Positions 31,544 through 41,029 of a stretch of DNA of 41,241 nt are shown here, piece after piece. Numbering within the stretch: position 1 is the stretch's first letter; every line of letters starts with the position of its first letter. A model generated the notes under the pieces. The model did no database searches, was not told the DNA's origin, and worked only from the letters and a program-made list of their open reading frames with translations. Position numbers and translations under genes: made by a program. Origin of the DNA: an uncultured Bacteroidaceae bacterium (GTDB taxonomy: Bacteria > Bacteroidota > Bacteroidia > Bacteroidales > Bacteroidaceae); the NCBI GenBank assembly GCA_934293005.1, contig CAKQYA010000022.1, positions 1 through 41,241 of the forward strand, given 5' to 3'.

Positions 31544-33061
31544 ATGGATATTTTAGCGATATTTGTTGCCATAGGATGCTTGATGCTTGGAGGTGTTATA
31601 GGGTTCACACTCTTCCGCTACGTTATCAAGCAAAAGTACAAGCAAGTCATAACAGAGGCAAAACTTGAAGCAGAACGCATCAAGGAGAAAAAAGAGCTTG
31701 AGATGAAGGAGAAATTCCTGAACAGAAAGGCTGAAATAGATAAAGAGGCCAATCAGCGCAATCAGAAACTTCAAGTAGCAGAAAACAAGCTCAAACAGAA
31801 AGAGCAAAATCTCAACCAGCAGAATGATGAGATTCAAAAGAAGAGCCGTGAGCTCGATTCTCAAAAGGACAAGCTGAACAAGCAAAAAGAAAAACTTGAC
31901 GGCTTAATCGAAGAACAGCGCACAAAATTGGAAGCCATCTCTGGCCTCACATCCGATGAAGCTCGCGACACACTCATCGAGTCGCTGAAGGACGAGGCTA
32001 AGACGCAAGCTCAGCAGTATATCAACGAAATCATCGATGACGCAAAGATGACGGCCAATAAAGAGGCAAAGAAAATCGTCATTCAGTCTATTCAGAGAGT
32101 AGCCACTGAGACTGCTGTAGAAAACTCTGTAAGCGTATTCCACATTGATTCAGACGAGGTTAAAGGACGTGTCATAGGGCGTGAAGGCCGCAACATCCGC
32201 GCTCTTGAAGCAGCCACAGGCACAGAAATTGTCGTGGATGACACTCCAGAAGCCATAGTCATCAGCGCATTTGATCCTGTACGTCGAGAAATCTGCCGTT
32301 TGGCCCTTCATCAGTTGGTAGCTGATGGCCGCATACACCCAGCCCGCATCGAAGAAGTTGTGGCAAAGGTGAAAAAACAGGTTGAAGAAGAAATAATTGA
32401 AACAGGCAAGCGCACTACAATAGACCTTGGCATTCATGGCCTTCACCCTGAACTGATACGAATAGTGGGCAAGATGAAATACCGCTCATCATACGGACAG
32501 AACCTCTTGCAGCATGCTCGTGAAACAGCAAACCTCTGTGCAGTCATGGCAGCCGAATTAGGTTTGAATCCAAAGAAAGCAAGAAGGGCAGGTCTGCTCC
32601 ACGACATAGGCAAGGTACCTGACGAGCAGCTGGAGATTCCACACGCTCTCTATGGTGCGCAAATTGCAGAGAAATATAAGGAGAAGCCAGATATTTGCAA
32701 CGCTATTGGAGCTCACCACGATGAGATGGAGATGACCACACTCCTCGCTCCTATCGTTCAGGTTTGTGATGCCATAAGCGGTGCACGCCCAGGCGCTCGC
32801 CGTGAGATTGTGGAAGCATACATCAAACGTCTCAACGACTTGGAGAATTTGGCGTCAAGCTATCCTGGCGTCACAAAAACATACGCCATTCAGGCTGGAC
32901 GTGAACTGAGAGTCATCGTTGGTGCTGACAAGATTTCCGACAAGGAGATAGACTCATTGAGCGCAGACATAGCAAAGAAGATCCAAGATGAGATGACTTA
33001 TCCAGGACAGGTTAAGATTACAGTCATCCGTGAGACTCGCGCTGTGGCCTTCGCCAAGTAA
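31544..33061 (+). CDS. rny: Ribonuclease Y
   Basis: RNase Y is a membrane-anchored endoribonuclease that starts mRNA decay. The 505-residue protein has an N-terminal membrane helix (about 4-26), a long charged coiled coil (about 35-130), the KH domain with VIGREGRNIRALE (210-222) and the HD domain with LLHDIGK (351-357), the metal-binding His and Asp being 353 and 354. Length and order are normal for the family. It follows the candidate 6S RNA and precedes wzi by 103 bp. Confidence 0.97.
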   Translation: MDILAIFVAIGCLMLGGVIGFTLFRYVIKQKYKQVITEAKLEAERIKEKKELEMKEKFLNRKAEIDKEANQRNQKLQVAENKLKQKEQNLNQQNDEIQKKSRELDSQKDKLNKQKEKLDGLIEEQRTKLEAISGLTSDEARDTLIESLKDEAKTQAQQYINEIIDDAKMTANKEAKKIVIQSIQRVATETAVENSVSVFHIDSDEVKGRVIGREGRNIRALEAATGTEIVVDDTPEAIVISAFDPVRREICRLALHQLVADGRIHPARIEEVVAKVKKQVEEEIIETGKRTTIDLGIHGLHPELIRIVGKMKYRSSYGQNLLQHARETANLCAVMAAELGLNPKKARRAGLLHDIGKVPDEQLEIPHALYGAQIAEKYKEKPDICNAIGAHHDEMEMTTLLAPIVQVCDAISGARPGARREIVEAYIKRLNDLENLASSYPGVTKTYAIQAGRELRVIVGADKISDKEIDSLSADIAKKIQDEMTYPGQVKITVIRETRAVAFAK

Positions 33062-33164
33062 TAGACACATTTCGCAAAGCTATCGGCATTGACTCACAAC
33101 AAATAGTCCGACTTCTCAAGCGCTTAATGTCGAAAGCAGCAACAAATGCAAATACTGTAATATA

Positions 33165-34691
33165 ATGAGAACATTGCACATAATGCTTTTTGGACTCATT
33201 CCATTAACAACCTTTGCCCAAAATAATGTTTTGGGCAAAGGTTTTTCATATCATGCATCTTCTGAAGCCATCATGTCGGATGGAGAACATGCACCATTCT
33301 GGCTCACGTCCAACAGACATGGGTTGGCATCTGTTGAAAAGAGTTCGGCATTTTTTGCAACAGGCATAACAAAAGAATTGTTGATGGACAACAACAAACC
33401 ATGGGAATGGGGAGGAGGAGCCGACTTTGTGGTGGCATCAGACCACACAAGCACATTCTTCATACAGCAGCTATATGCCGACGTGCGTTACAAATCAGCT
33501 GTTATGACATTAGGGCAGAAAGAACACAAGATGGAGATGAAGAACAACGAATTGAGCAGCGGTTCGCAGACCTTAGGCATCAATTCTCGTCCATATCCGG
33601 AGATAAGGCTGTCCTTGCCCAAATATTGGAATGTGCCAGGCACAAACGGATTTCTCGGTTTGAAAGGCCATATTGCTTTTGGCCTGTATACCGACAACCA
33701 TTTCCAGCGCGACTTCACACGCCGCATGTCAAAATACGACCAAGATGTCATGATGCACACAAAAGCAGGGTATCTACGTTTCGGCAAAGAAGACAAGCCT
33801 TTCAATGTAGAGGCCGGATTAGAGATGGCATCACAGTTTGGCAGCTCGCACTATGAAAAAACGGCCGATGGATGGAATATCGTGAAGAGTGGCCGCGGAC
33901 TGTCCGCTTTCTGGCACGCATTCATAGGTGGTGGAGCCGATGCAAGCGATGGCGCCATACAAAACAATGAGGGCAACATGCTTGGTAGCTGGGTTCTCCG
34001 CCTCAACTACAAGACCGACAAAGCCGACTATGGGTTATACGCAGACCATTTCTTTGAGGACCACTCAGCCATGTTCCTTCTCGATTACAACGGTTATGCC
34101 TATGAGAACGGAACGATGAAAAAGAAAGACCGAAAATTTCTGATGTATCCGCTGAAAGACATAATGCTCGGAGCAGACATTCATCTCAAACAATGCAGAT
34201 GGATTGAAAATTGTGTCGTGGAATATATCTACACAAAATACCAAAGCGGACCCGTGTACACAGACCGCACACCAGAACTGCCATCACACATTGGAGGCAA
34301 CGACAACTACTACAACAATTACCTTGAGCCCGGATGGCAGCACTGGGGACAGACGCTTGGAAACCCGCTATATATATCTCCAATATACAACAAGAGCCAC
34401 CATCTCAATTTCGAAAGCAACAGATTTGTTGCATGGCACATTGGCATCAGCGGCACCCCCCTGCCAAAACTGAGATACAGATTGCGCGCCTCATGGCAAG
34501 AAAGTCTGGGAACCTATGATGAGCCATACTTCAATCCCAAACACAATGTGAGCTTAAGCGCAGAAACAAAATACGACATAAGCCATTGGTTCAATGGACT
34601 AAGCGTAGGAGCCGCATTCGGCATTGACCGTGGCACATTGCTTGGCAACAGCACAGGAGCAAGGTTGTCACTGCATTACATGTTGAAGTGA
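33165..34691 (+). CDS. Capsule assembly Wzi-family outer-membrane protein
   Basis: A signal peptide (residues 1-19, ending TTFAQ) precedes a 490-residue beta-barrel protein with alternating polar/hydrophobic strands and many Trp, Tyr and Gly. The motifs HAPFWLTSNRHGL near residue 42 and the LGQKEHKMEM region match the Bacteroidetes branch of the Wzi family, which anchors or organises surface polysaccharide. In E. coli, Wzi holds group 1 capsule at the outer membrane. The gene stands after rny without other capsule genes; the WecA-like gene lies downstream. The role in this organism is inferred from family. Confidence 0.85.
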   Translation: MRTLHIMLFGLIPLTTFAQNNVLGKGFSYHASSEAIMSDGEHAPFWLTSNRHGLASVEKSSAFFATGITKELLMDNNKPWEWGGGADFVVASDHTSTFFIQQLYADVRYKSAVMTLGQKEHKMEMKNNELSSGSQTLGINSRPYPEIRLSLPKYWNVPGTNGFLGLKGHIAFGLYTDNHFQRDFTRRMSKYDQDVMMHTKAGYLRFGKEDKPFNVEAGLEMASQFGSSHYEKTADGWNIVKSGRGLSAFWHAFIGGGADASDGAIQNNEGNMLGSWVLRLNYKTDKADYGLYADHFFEDHSAMFLLDYNGYAYENGTMKKKDRKFLMYPLKDIMLGADIHLKQCRWIENCVVEYIYTKYQSGPVYTDRTPELPSHIGGNDNYYNNYLEPGWQHWGQTLGNPLYISPIYNKSHHLNFESNRFVAWHIGISGTPLPKLRYRLRASWQESLGTYDEPYFNPKHNVSLSAETKYDISHWFNGLSVGAAFGIDRGTLLGNSTGARLSLHYMLK

Positions 34692-34782
34692 CATGACCTC
34701 ATATCTGGGAAAACGTATACAACATTACGCCAGAAAAGAGAAAACCAAATTCCGCAAAGTATAAAACATAAACCATACTGCA

Positions 34783-35214
34783 ATGAAAACTATATTTTAC
34801 ACATTCATGGCGTGCCTGCTCATCACATCGTGCGATATTGAATCAGCAGGCAATGGCGGCATCTATGGCAACTGGCAGCTAAGGGAGATAGACACACTCG
34901 CCACTGGCGGAACATGCAATATGGAGAAGAGCAGCATCTACTGGGCATTTGAAAGTGATGTGATGCAAGTGCGCCGCATCACTTCTGACAACAAGAAACT
35001 ATTGTTCAAATACTCATATGCAGGTGATAGCATTGTGGCGCACACTCCCCTTTTGGTCCATACCAAGGACCAACTCACCCATATAGACGACAAAAGCATG
35101 CTTGAAGAATTTTGTTTCACGGATCTCAAAGATGTGTTTAAAATCAAAACACACAAGGGAAACAATCTTGTCATAGAAAATGCCAAGTACAGGATGCGAT
35201 TCAGAAAATACTGA
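34783..35214 (+). CDS. Small lipocalin-like lipoprotein of unknown function
   Basis: The 143-residue product has a lipoprotein signal with lipobox ITSC, cysteine at 17. The mature part begins with a short spacer and GIYGNWQLREID, a pattern frequent in lipocalin-like Bacteroidales lipoproteins, and continues as beta strands to a final YRMRFRKY. It should be attached to the outer or inner membrane. Ligand and function are unknown. It starts 91 bp after wzi on the same strand. Confidence 0.75.
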   Translation: MKTIFYTFMACLLITSCDIESAGNGGIYGNWQLREIDTLATGGTCNMEKSSIYWAFESDVMQVRRITSDNKKLLFKYSYAGDSIVAHTPLLVHTKDQLTHIDDKSMLEEFCFTDLKDVFKIKTHKGNNLVIENAKYRMRFRKY

Positions 35215-35216
35215 TT

Positions 35217-35242
35217 AACCCAAATCGGTCATCAGACCGAAA
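35217..35242. repeat. Copy of the CCCAAATCGGTCAT repeat, forming a hairpin
   Basis: Directly after the lipoprotein stop, TCGGTC (35225-35230) pairs with GACCGA (35235-35240) around ATCA. The sequence repeats the core seen at 25964 and 27671. It may act as a transcript end, although no T-run follows. Confidence 0.5.
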
Positions 35243-35257
35243 CAGAAAGATGATGTT

Positions 35258-35474
35258 AAGCAGGTGTTCAAAATATTTTATTACATCAAAGTAAGCCGCT
35301 CTCATATTTGTCACACTCTCTTTTGTGCGTCAAATATAAAAATAATTATGAACACCTACTTATAAAATATTTTGAGCACCTACTTAACCAAAAGAACAGA
35401 CACACAAAAGAGAATGCGGCAAATAAGATGACAGCGCACTTTCAATTATAAAAAATAATTTCTGGCACCTACAT
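35258..35474. mobile_element. MITE-like element, copy 2, with nested right ends
   Basis: The left end AAGCAGGTGTT starts at 35258. A matching right end (AACACCTACTT) finishes at 35361, a second (AGCACCTACTT) at 35385, and a degenerate third (GGCACCTAC, 35464-35472) follows. The left end 35258-35281 is closest to the 35362-35385 right end (22 of 24 bases), while the 35330-35361 end pairs with the left end at 41028. This suggests an insertion of one element into another or repeated exchange of ends. It fills most of the lipoprotein-wecA gap (35215-35569); no gene is seen in it. Confidence 0.55.
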
Positions 35475-35569
35475 AATAAGGCTACAGCACAATAATAAAT
35501 GTTTATTCACGTTTAATTAAATATACCTTAATAAACTGTTCTGTGACTAAACAAAAAAACAAATAATTT

Positions 35570-36658
35570 ATGACAATTAACTATACATACGTCATCATAG
35601 CCTTTTTGACAAGTTTGATATTTTCCCTCATTCTGACACCTCTTGTGATAAAGATATGCAACACCAAAGGTCTGTATGACGAGCCAGACGCGCGCAAGGT
35701 GCACAAACAAGCCATTCCAAGACTTGGAGGCACATTGTTTTTGCCATCGTTAGGCATTGGGGTTGCCGTGGCATCCATTGTAATGTACAACGACAGAGAC
35801 AAAGAAATGATGCTCAACGCCTCATCTCTCATCATCCTTGCCGGTGCCATGCTAATATACCTCATAGGCATACTCGATGATTTGAAGGGAATGAAAGCGA
35901 CACAGAAGTTTGCCATACAGACAGTAGCGGCAATGCTTTTCCCATTGTGCAACCTCATGATAAACAACCTGCACGGCATATTCGGTCTGTATGAGATACC
36001 TATATGGGCCAGCTATCCCCTGACCGTCTTTGTTATCCTGCTCATCGTCAATGCCATGAATCTCATAGACGGCATCGACGGCTTAGCATCAAGCCTATCA
36101 ATCATCATCCTGGGAGCATATTCCTATCTGTATGCAGCCCTCAACATGGAACTGTTCAGTCTTATCAGCATAAGTCTTGCAGGCGCCGTGTTAGCCTTCT
36201 TCATATACAATGTGTTCGGCAAAGTGGGACGTCTCAAGATTTTCATGGGCGACTCGGGCAGTTTGGTCCTTGGCTACGTGATAGCATATCTTGCCATAAA
36301 ATATCAGATGGACAACGAATGTGGAGGATTCCCCTTCCGCGAAGAGTCATTGCTCACATCTTTCTCATTGGTATTCATACCATGCATCGACGTTATTCGC
36401 GTGGCCTTGCAGCGCAAGATAAACGGAAAGAAAATGTTCGACCCCGACAAGACACATCTGCACCATTGCATCATGGCCATGGGACTCGACATGCACCAGA
36501 CCCTGCTCGTCATCATCACCTTGTTTGCAGTGATATGCTCCATCAACTATGGCCTGTATGTAGTAGGAGTGTCCACTGTGCTCATCATTTTGACAGATAT
36601 TGCCATCTACAGCATATTCATTGGGGCAGTTAATGTATTCAAGAATCAGAAAGACTGA
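35570..36658 (+). CDS. WecA/TagO-like polyprenyl-phosphate GlcNAc-1-phosphate transferase
   Basis: The 362-residue membrane protein belongs to the MraY/WecA superfamily, which attaches N-acetylhexosamine-1-phosphate to undecaprenyl phosphate. About eleven helices are visible. Catalytic signatures are LIGILDDLKG (about 98-107, the Asp-Asp motif), NAMNLIDGIDGLASS, GRLKIFMGDSGSLVLG and the DPDKTHLHHCIM histidine motif. It could start LPS O-antigen, capsule or wall-glycan-like polymers; the donor is usually UDP-GlcNAc in this branch. A cluster of inverted-repeat ends lies just upstream and a strong terminator follows. Confidence 0.92.
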   Translation: MTINYTYVIIAFLTSLIFSLILTPLVIKICNTKGLYDEPDARKVHKQAIPRLGGTLFLPSLGIGVAVASIVMYNDRDKEMMLNASSLIILAGAMLIYLIGILDDLKGMKATQKFAIQTVAAMLFPLCNLMINNLHGIFGLYEIPIWASYPLTVFVILLIVNAMNLIDGIDGLASSLSIIILGAYSYLYAALNMELFSLISISLAGAVLAFFIYNVFGKVGRLKIFMGDSGSLVLGYVIAYLAIKYQMDNECGGFPFREESLLTSFSLVFIPCIDVIRVALQRKINGKKMFDPDKTHLHHCIMAMGLDMHQTLLVIITLFAVICSINYGLYVVGVSTVLIILTDIAIYSIFIGAVNVFKNQKD

Positions 36659-36710
36659 CTTGACCCTTCAATTGCTCATCAAAACGTCACATCACAGAAA
36701 CCTCATAAAC

Positions 36711-36760
36711 ATTCCCCATCAGCAGAATATTCACATTCTGCTGATGGGGAATTGATTTTT
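36711..36760 (+). terminator. Terminator between convergent wecA-like and AspT-type genes
   Basis: An 18-bp perfect stem (36711-36728 with 36735-36752), 6-nt loop, and TTTTT a few bases later on the plus strand. The same hairpin may also serve the minus-strand AspT-type gene, which stops 52 bp away. Confidence 0.85.
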
Positions 36761-36803
36761 ATCCCAAATAGGTTTACTACCGCAAATTCTCAGCGCACAT
36801 TCC

Positions 36804-38492
36804 TTATCCTAAGATGAAGATGAAGAGTTGTATCGCCACCACACGCAAGAACATTGCAAATGGGAACACTGCAGAATAGCCCACAGAAGGTGAATCGGCA
36901 GATGTGAGATCACGCGCATAAGCAAGCACAGGTGGATTGGTATTGATACCTGCAAGCATTCCAAGCAAAGTGTAGAAGTTGAGTCGAAGCACATATCGAC
37001 CGATAAGGCCGCATATGACAGTAGGCACGATAGTTATCAAAGCTCCGCATACCAGCCATCTACACCCTTGTTCGGTCAGCACTATATTGAAGAAGTCCTT
37101 GCCAGAACTCAATCCAACGCATGCGAGGAAGATGCACAAGCCCACTTCACGCAGCATGAGATTGGCCGAAATGGTGTTGTATGTGACAAGATGGTATTTA
37201 GGTCCGAAATAACCTATCAGAATGGCAACCACAAGCGGGCCACCAGTAAGTCCGAGACGCAACGACTGTGATATGCCAGGGATGAAGAACGGCACATTCG
37301 CGAGCACGCATCCAAGAGCAATGCCAAGGAATATTGGCAATGTGTTAGGGTCATTAAGCTTTCGGCTTTGATTGCCCACCTTCCCTTCCACCTGGGCAAG
37401 GCCAACCTCAGAACCCACCACCGTGATGCGGTCACCCACTTGCAGACGCAGAGAAGAAGAAGGAATGAGTTCTATGCCAGAACGCATCACTCGTGTCACA
37501 TTGACGCCATAATTGGTGCGAGGACTCAAATCACCAATAGTCTTACCATTAACGCTATTGCGTGTGACGAGCATCTGACGTGCCACAAGATTATCATCAT
37601 ATTCAGACCAGTCCACATCAACCATCTCGCCAACAAAAGCTGTGATGGCCTCCACATCAGCAGGCGCAGCCACAAAATGCAGCAAATCGCCCACATGCAC
37701 CACAACAGAGCCATCCACTATAGAATCAGACTCAGCCTTGTCATATTTTTTCATTCGCGAAATCACGTATTCACGTTTCACAAGACTCTTCATATCCTTC
37801 ACCGTCACGCCGTCAAAACTTTCATTCGTCACCCTCACCGTAAACGGGCGCACAGTCATCTTCTCAAGACGTCCAAGCCCTCTGTGAGCATCATTCTCTT
37901 CATGCGACTTGTTGATGCGCATCACATATTTCAAGAACAGACATGACAGCATCAATCCTATCACACCGATGGGGTAAGACACCGCATAGCCCATCAATAT
38001 GGAGGAATCGTCAATATGCCTCAAGTCGCTATATGCCTGCTGAGCCGCTCCAAGCGCAGGAGTGTTTGTCACGGATCCAGAAAGGATGCCTGCCATGGTG
38101 GGAACATCCGTATCTGTGGCAAGAAGCAGTGCTGCCGCTATGGCAACACTGAGCAACACACTGAGAAGAGCCAAGAGATTGAGAGCGAATCCGCCCTTGC
38201 TGAAGGAGGTGAAGAATCCCGGACCTATCTGTAGTCCTACAGAATACACAAACAGGATAAGTCCAAATTCCTTCATGAAATGCAACAGGTGCACATCCAA
38301 ATTAAGAGAAAAATGAGCAAAGATGATGCCAATAAACAAAATCCAAGTCACGCCAAGCGACGCGCCCTTCAACTTAATGCGTCCAAGCACAAGTCCAAGC
38401 GTTATGACGATAGCCAGTATCATGACAGAATGAGCCACACCGCCTCCCCACAAACCGGGAAAACCTTCAAACAAGTTCTTAAATATTTCCAT
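36804..38492 (-). CDS. AspT/YidE-type transporter with two TrkA-C (RCK_C) domains
   Basis: The 562-residue protein has the duplicated AspT-YidE-YbjL membrane domain: about five helices at the N-terminus (to 185) and about five more from 385, with two TrkA-C type domains between (about 205-290 and 295-380, the second ending LQVGDRITVVG). AspT of Tetragenococcus exchanges aspartate for alanine; most relatives have unknown substrates. It lies 61 bp after the ThrE-type exporter on the same strand, so an amino or organic acid substrate is plausible but not shown. Confidence 0.85.
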   Translation of the reverse strand: MEIFKNLFEGFPGLWGGGVAHSVMILAIVITLGLVLGRIKLKGASLGVTWILFIGIIFAHFSLNLDVHLLHFMKEFGLILFVYSVGLQIGPGFFTSFSKGGFALNLLALLSVLLSVAIAAALLLATDTDVPTMAGILSGSVTNTPALGAAQQAYSDLRHIDDSSILMGYAVSYPIGVIGLMLSCLFLKYVMRINKSHEENDAHRGLGRLEKMTVRPFTVRVTNESFDGVTVKDMKSLVKREYVISRMKKYDKAESDSIVDGSVVVHVGDLLHFVAAPADVEAITAFVGEMVDVDWSEYDDNLVARQMLVTRNSVNGKTIGDLSPRTNYGVNVTRVMRSGIELIPSSSLRLQVGDRITVVGSEVGLAQVEGKVGNQSRKLNDPNTLPIFLGIALGCVLANVPFFIPGISQSLRLGLTGGPLVVAILIGYFGPKYHLVTYNTISANLMLREVGLCIFLACVGLSSGKDFFNIVLTEQGCRWLVCGALITIVPTVICGLIGRYVLRLNFYTLLGMLAGINTNPPVLAYARDLTSADSPSVGYSAVFPFAMFLRVVAIQLFIFILG

Positions 38493-38553
38493 AAAGCATT
38501 AGCGTTGTTTTAACGTAAATACAAACATGCAATCAAAATCTGAAGCAGGAACA

Positions 38554-39957
38554 TCATATATCAGCCGTGATTCCTTCAGCCAACCTCCTGCGCTTGTTTT
38601 CCCTCCTTCTATTCATGAGCAGCGTCCACAACTTTCGTTCTCTCGCCGGCATCATCATGCGCCTCACAAATATGTTTGGAATAGCCACACCAAGAGCGAT
38701 GCATATTATGATAAGCGAAGCGCGTATGCCATTATGCATGGCCACAGTGACCTCCCCCACCACACCGTGCATGTCGATGATGGCAAAGAGCGCGCGATAC
38801 ATCAGCACCCCAGGAACCATAGGTATCACACTCGGTATGCTGAGACAATGATGAGGCGTGTGAAACCAATGCATGGCCTTGGTGCAGATGATGCTGACAA
38901 GGGCAGAGCCAACAAACGAGCCAATAATCACGTCTTGGTCAAGACCTATATTACCATTGCTTGGACCAAGATTTACAAAATTACGGGTACATACAGCAAT
39001 GATGCCACCGATAGCCACAACCCACAACAAACGGCGAGGAATGTTGAATATCATCGAGAAGCCCATAGCTGATATGGCCGCAGCAACAGAAAATTCCCAA
39101 TACTCATGATGCGGCGTCATTGTAAGGTCGCGCACAAAATTATCTATTCCACTCACATCAATGGCAAACGCTATGCCAAAAGCCATGGAAAGCACCATTA
39201 TAAGCGTGTTGACAGCTCGTGTCAGACCTATCTGGGTGTAACCCGTAAGCATGTCGCTGACAAAATTGATGAGAGGCACGCCTGGCACGATGAAAAGGGC
39301 GCAAGCCATCAGCGGACGCCAAGGCGTATCGCTTCCCAACACATTTGACAAACCAAACAGCCATGCTATCAGCGTAGACACAAATGCAGCGATGGCAATG
39401 TTGACATACACGTTGCTGCCTTTTTCATTAAGATACATGCGCAAGCGAAACCCAAGCACTGCAGCTATCGAAGCATAGAAGAAAGCTGGCCAGTCGCATC
39501 CAAACTGCACACAGAAACCTCCGCAGGCAAAGCCGCCTCCTATGGCAACCTGCCACGGAGTGTAGTTGCGTGGGCGATTTGCAATCTCGTCAAGAGCTGC
39601 CTCATATTCATCAAGAGAATAGTTTTCCTTAATGGCACGCCACGACAGTTTGCTTATATAACTGATAGCCGTCATGTTGATTCCATGCTTGGAACAACGG
39701 CGGAAACGCGTGTAAGACTGCTGCGTATCACTGTAATTGACCATCAGCAAGTTAAGGTTCACATAAATCTGCAACTTCTGATCCGACAGTCCAAGATATG
39801 CAGCCGTGCGCTTCAGGTTGCGCATAATGCGCGCAGTGTCAGCAGCGCTCTCAAGCAGCAGGCAACCTGTGCGAAGAAGCAAGTCGAGTTTACGGTGCAC
39901 ATCAGCAGAAGAATTGTCATCGATTGTTCTTTCCATTATTGGTGAAATGTTATCCAT
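38554..39957 (-). CDS. ThrE-type threonine/serine exporter, two-domain fusion
   Basis: The 467-residue protein joins both halves of the ThrE family, which in many bacteria are two genes. Residues about 20-280 match the larger domain (with LDEYEAALDEIANRPRNY and repeated membrane helices) and about 290-440 the smaller one (with a GNIGLDQDVIIGSFVGSALV segment and PSVIPMVPGVLMYRALFAI). About ten helices are visible. ThrE of Corynebacterium exports threonine and serine. A -7 box lies only about 14 bp before the start codon, and a LysR gene diverges from it, suggesting regulation by that protein. Confidence 0.85.
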   Translation of the reverse strand: MDNISPIMERTIDDNSSADVHRKLDLLLRTGCLLLESAADTARIMRNLKRTAAYLGLSDQKLQIYVNLNLLMVNYSDTQQSYTRFRRCSKHGINMTAISYISKLSWRAIKENYSLDEYEAALDEIANRPRNYTPWQVAIGGGFACGGFCVQFGCDWPAFFYASIAAVLGFRLRMYLNEKGSNVYVNIAIAAFVSTLIAWLFGLSNVLGSDTPWRPLMACALFIVPGVPLINFVSDMLTGYTQIGLTRAVNTLIMVLSMAFGIAFAIDVSGIDNFVRDLTMTPHHEYWEFSVAAAISAMGFSMIFNIPRRLLWVVAIGGIIAVCTRNFVNLGPSNGNIGLDQDVIIGSFVGSALVSIICTKAMHWFHTPHHCLSIPSVIPMVPGVLMYRALFAIIDMHGVVGEVTVAMHNGIRASLIIICIALGVAIPNIFVRRMMMPARERKLWTLLMNRRRENKRRRLAEGITADI

Positions 39958-39971
39958 GTTTATTTAGTCTG

Positions 39972-39979
39972 CAAAGTTA
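39972..39979 (-). promoter_or_regulatory. -7 box of the ThrE-type gene
   Basis: On the minus strand TAACTTTG matches TAnnTTTG. The ATG at 39957 follows after 14 nt, giving a leader of about 9 nt. No TTTG at -33 was found, which fits a promoter that needs an activator. Confidence 0.6.
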
Positions 39980-40011
39980 TTGACATTTACACATACTATA
40001 AAAAGATTGTC

Positions 40012-40026
40012 ATTGATATTTCCAAT
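40012..40026. promoter_or_regulatory. Candidate LysR-type operator
   Basis: ATTG-N7-CAAT is a symmetric T-N11-A site, the usual LysR-type box. It lies between the divergent thrE-like and lysR-like promoters, about 35 bp from the former -7 box and 55 bp from the latter. Confidence 0.35.
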
Positions 40027-40078
40027 AGCAAACATCATTATTTAGCATGGCAAATCATTGCATTCGGACATTTTTCAC

Positions 40079-40086
40079 TACCTTTG
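40079..40086 (+). promoter_or_regulatory. -7 box of the LysR gene
   Basis: TACCTTTG matches TAnnTTTG; the start would be near 40092, 32 nt before the ATG at 40124. The longer frame from 40058 would overlap this box, so it is not used. Confidence 0.6.
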
Positions 40087-40123
40087 TAGAATAAACCAAC
40101 AGGCAAACATCTCCAGCAGCAAT

Positions 40124-41029
40124 ATGGAACTACGCAATCTAAAAGCTTTTGTCACAGCAGCGCGACTGCTCAACTTCACAGAGGCAGCACGTGAACTGTG
40201 CATTACACAAAGCACATTCTCTCAGACTATCAAACAGTTGGAAGACGAGACTGGTTACGCACTCTTCTTCCGCAATTCTCATGAAGTTCAACTTACAGAA
40301 GCAGGAGCAGAACTGTTGCCATATGCCGAACGTGCCATTCACACAGCCGATGATTGCACGCACCGCATGGAAGATTTGCGCGAGCTACGCTGCGGACAAC
40401 TATCGATAGGCATCACTCACTCGTTCAACCAAGTGCTGCACGAGACATTGAAGGAATATATGCACCTCTACCCTGGCATCAAACTCAACATTGTCTACAA
40501 GCCAATGACCGAACTGATAGAGTGTCTCCAACGCCGCGAACTTGATTTCGTGCTTTCATATCGTCCAGCCGAAAGGTGGCAAGGGCTTATATCCCACATT
40601 CTGTTTGAGGACCACCTTTCTGTCATCGTCAAGGCAGACCATCCTCTTTCCATGCGCAAAAGCGTGACACTCAACGATCTCGCACAATACCCAGCCGCCT
40701 TGCCAGCCAAAGGTTTGCAAGCCCGCAAGGTGCTGGACAAGATACTTGCCGACAACGATATCAACCTCAATGTGCGCCTTGAGATAAATGAGGTCACTCC
40801 CCTGTTGCGCCTTGTGCGCAACATCAACATCTTCACAGTGCTATCTTCCTCTGCCACAGAAGATGCTCCCGACCTGCGTGCCATACCTATAGACCATCAC
40901 GAATGCCACATGGAAGGTGCTGTCATAGCAGTAAAAGAAAGATATGTCAAGACTGCATCCAAGGAGTTTATCCGCATCCTTAGCGAAACATCTCTCGTCA
41001 AGAAGCGCATCAACGAATGGCTAAGATAA
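40124..41029 (+). CDS. LysR-family transcriptional regulator
   Basis: The 301-residue protein has the N-terminal winged helix (about 1-60, MELRNLKAFVTAARLLNFTEAA with the helix-turn-helix ITQSTFSQTIKQLE) and a periplasmic-binding-like effector domain (about 90-300, with RELDFVLSY and SVIVKADHPL). The start is set at 40124 by the family N-terminus and the promoter box. It diverges from the ThrE-type exporter with a symmetric site between them; LysR regulators often control the divergent gene, which is the inference here. The effector is unknown. The stop codon TAA overlaps the first bases of an inverted-repeat end at 41028. Confidence 0.9.
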   Translation: MELRNLKAFVTAARLLNFTEAARELCITQSTFSQTIKQLEDETGYALFFRNSHEVQLTEAGAELLPYAERAIHTADDCTHRMEDLRELRCGQLSIGITHSFNQVLHETLKEYMHLYPGIKLNIVYKPMTELIECLQRRELDFVLSYRPAERWQGLISHILFEDHLSVIVKADHPLSMRKSVTLNDLAQYPAALPAKGLQARKVLDKILADNDINLNVRLEINEVTPLLRLVRNINIFTVLSSSATEDAPDLRAIPIDHHECHMEGAVIAVKERYVKTASKEFIRILSETSLVKKRINEWLR

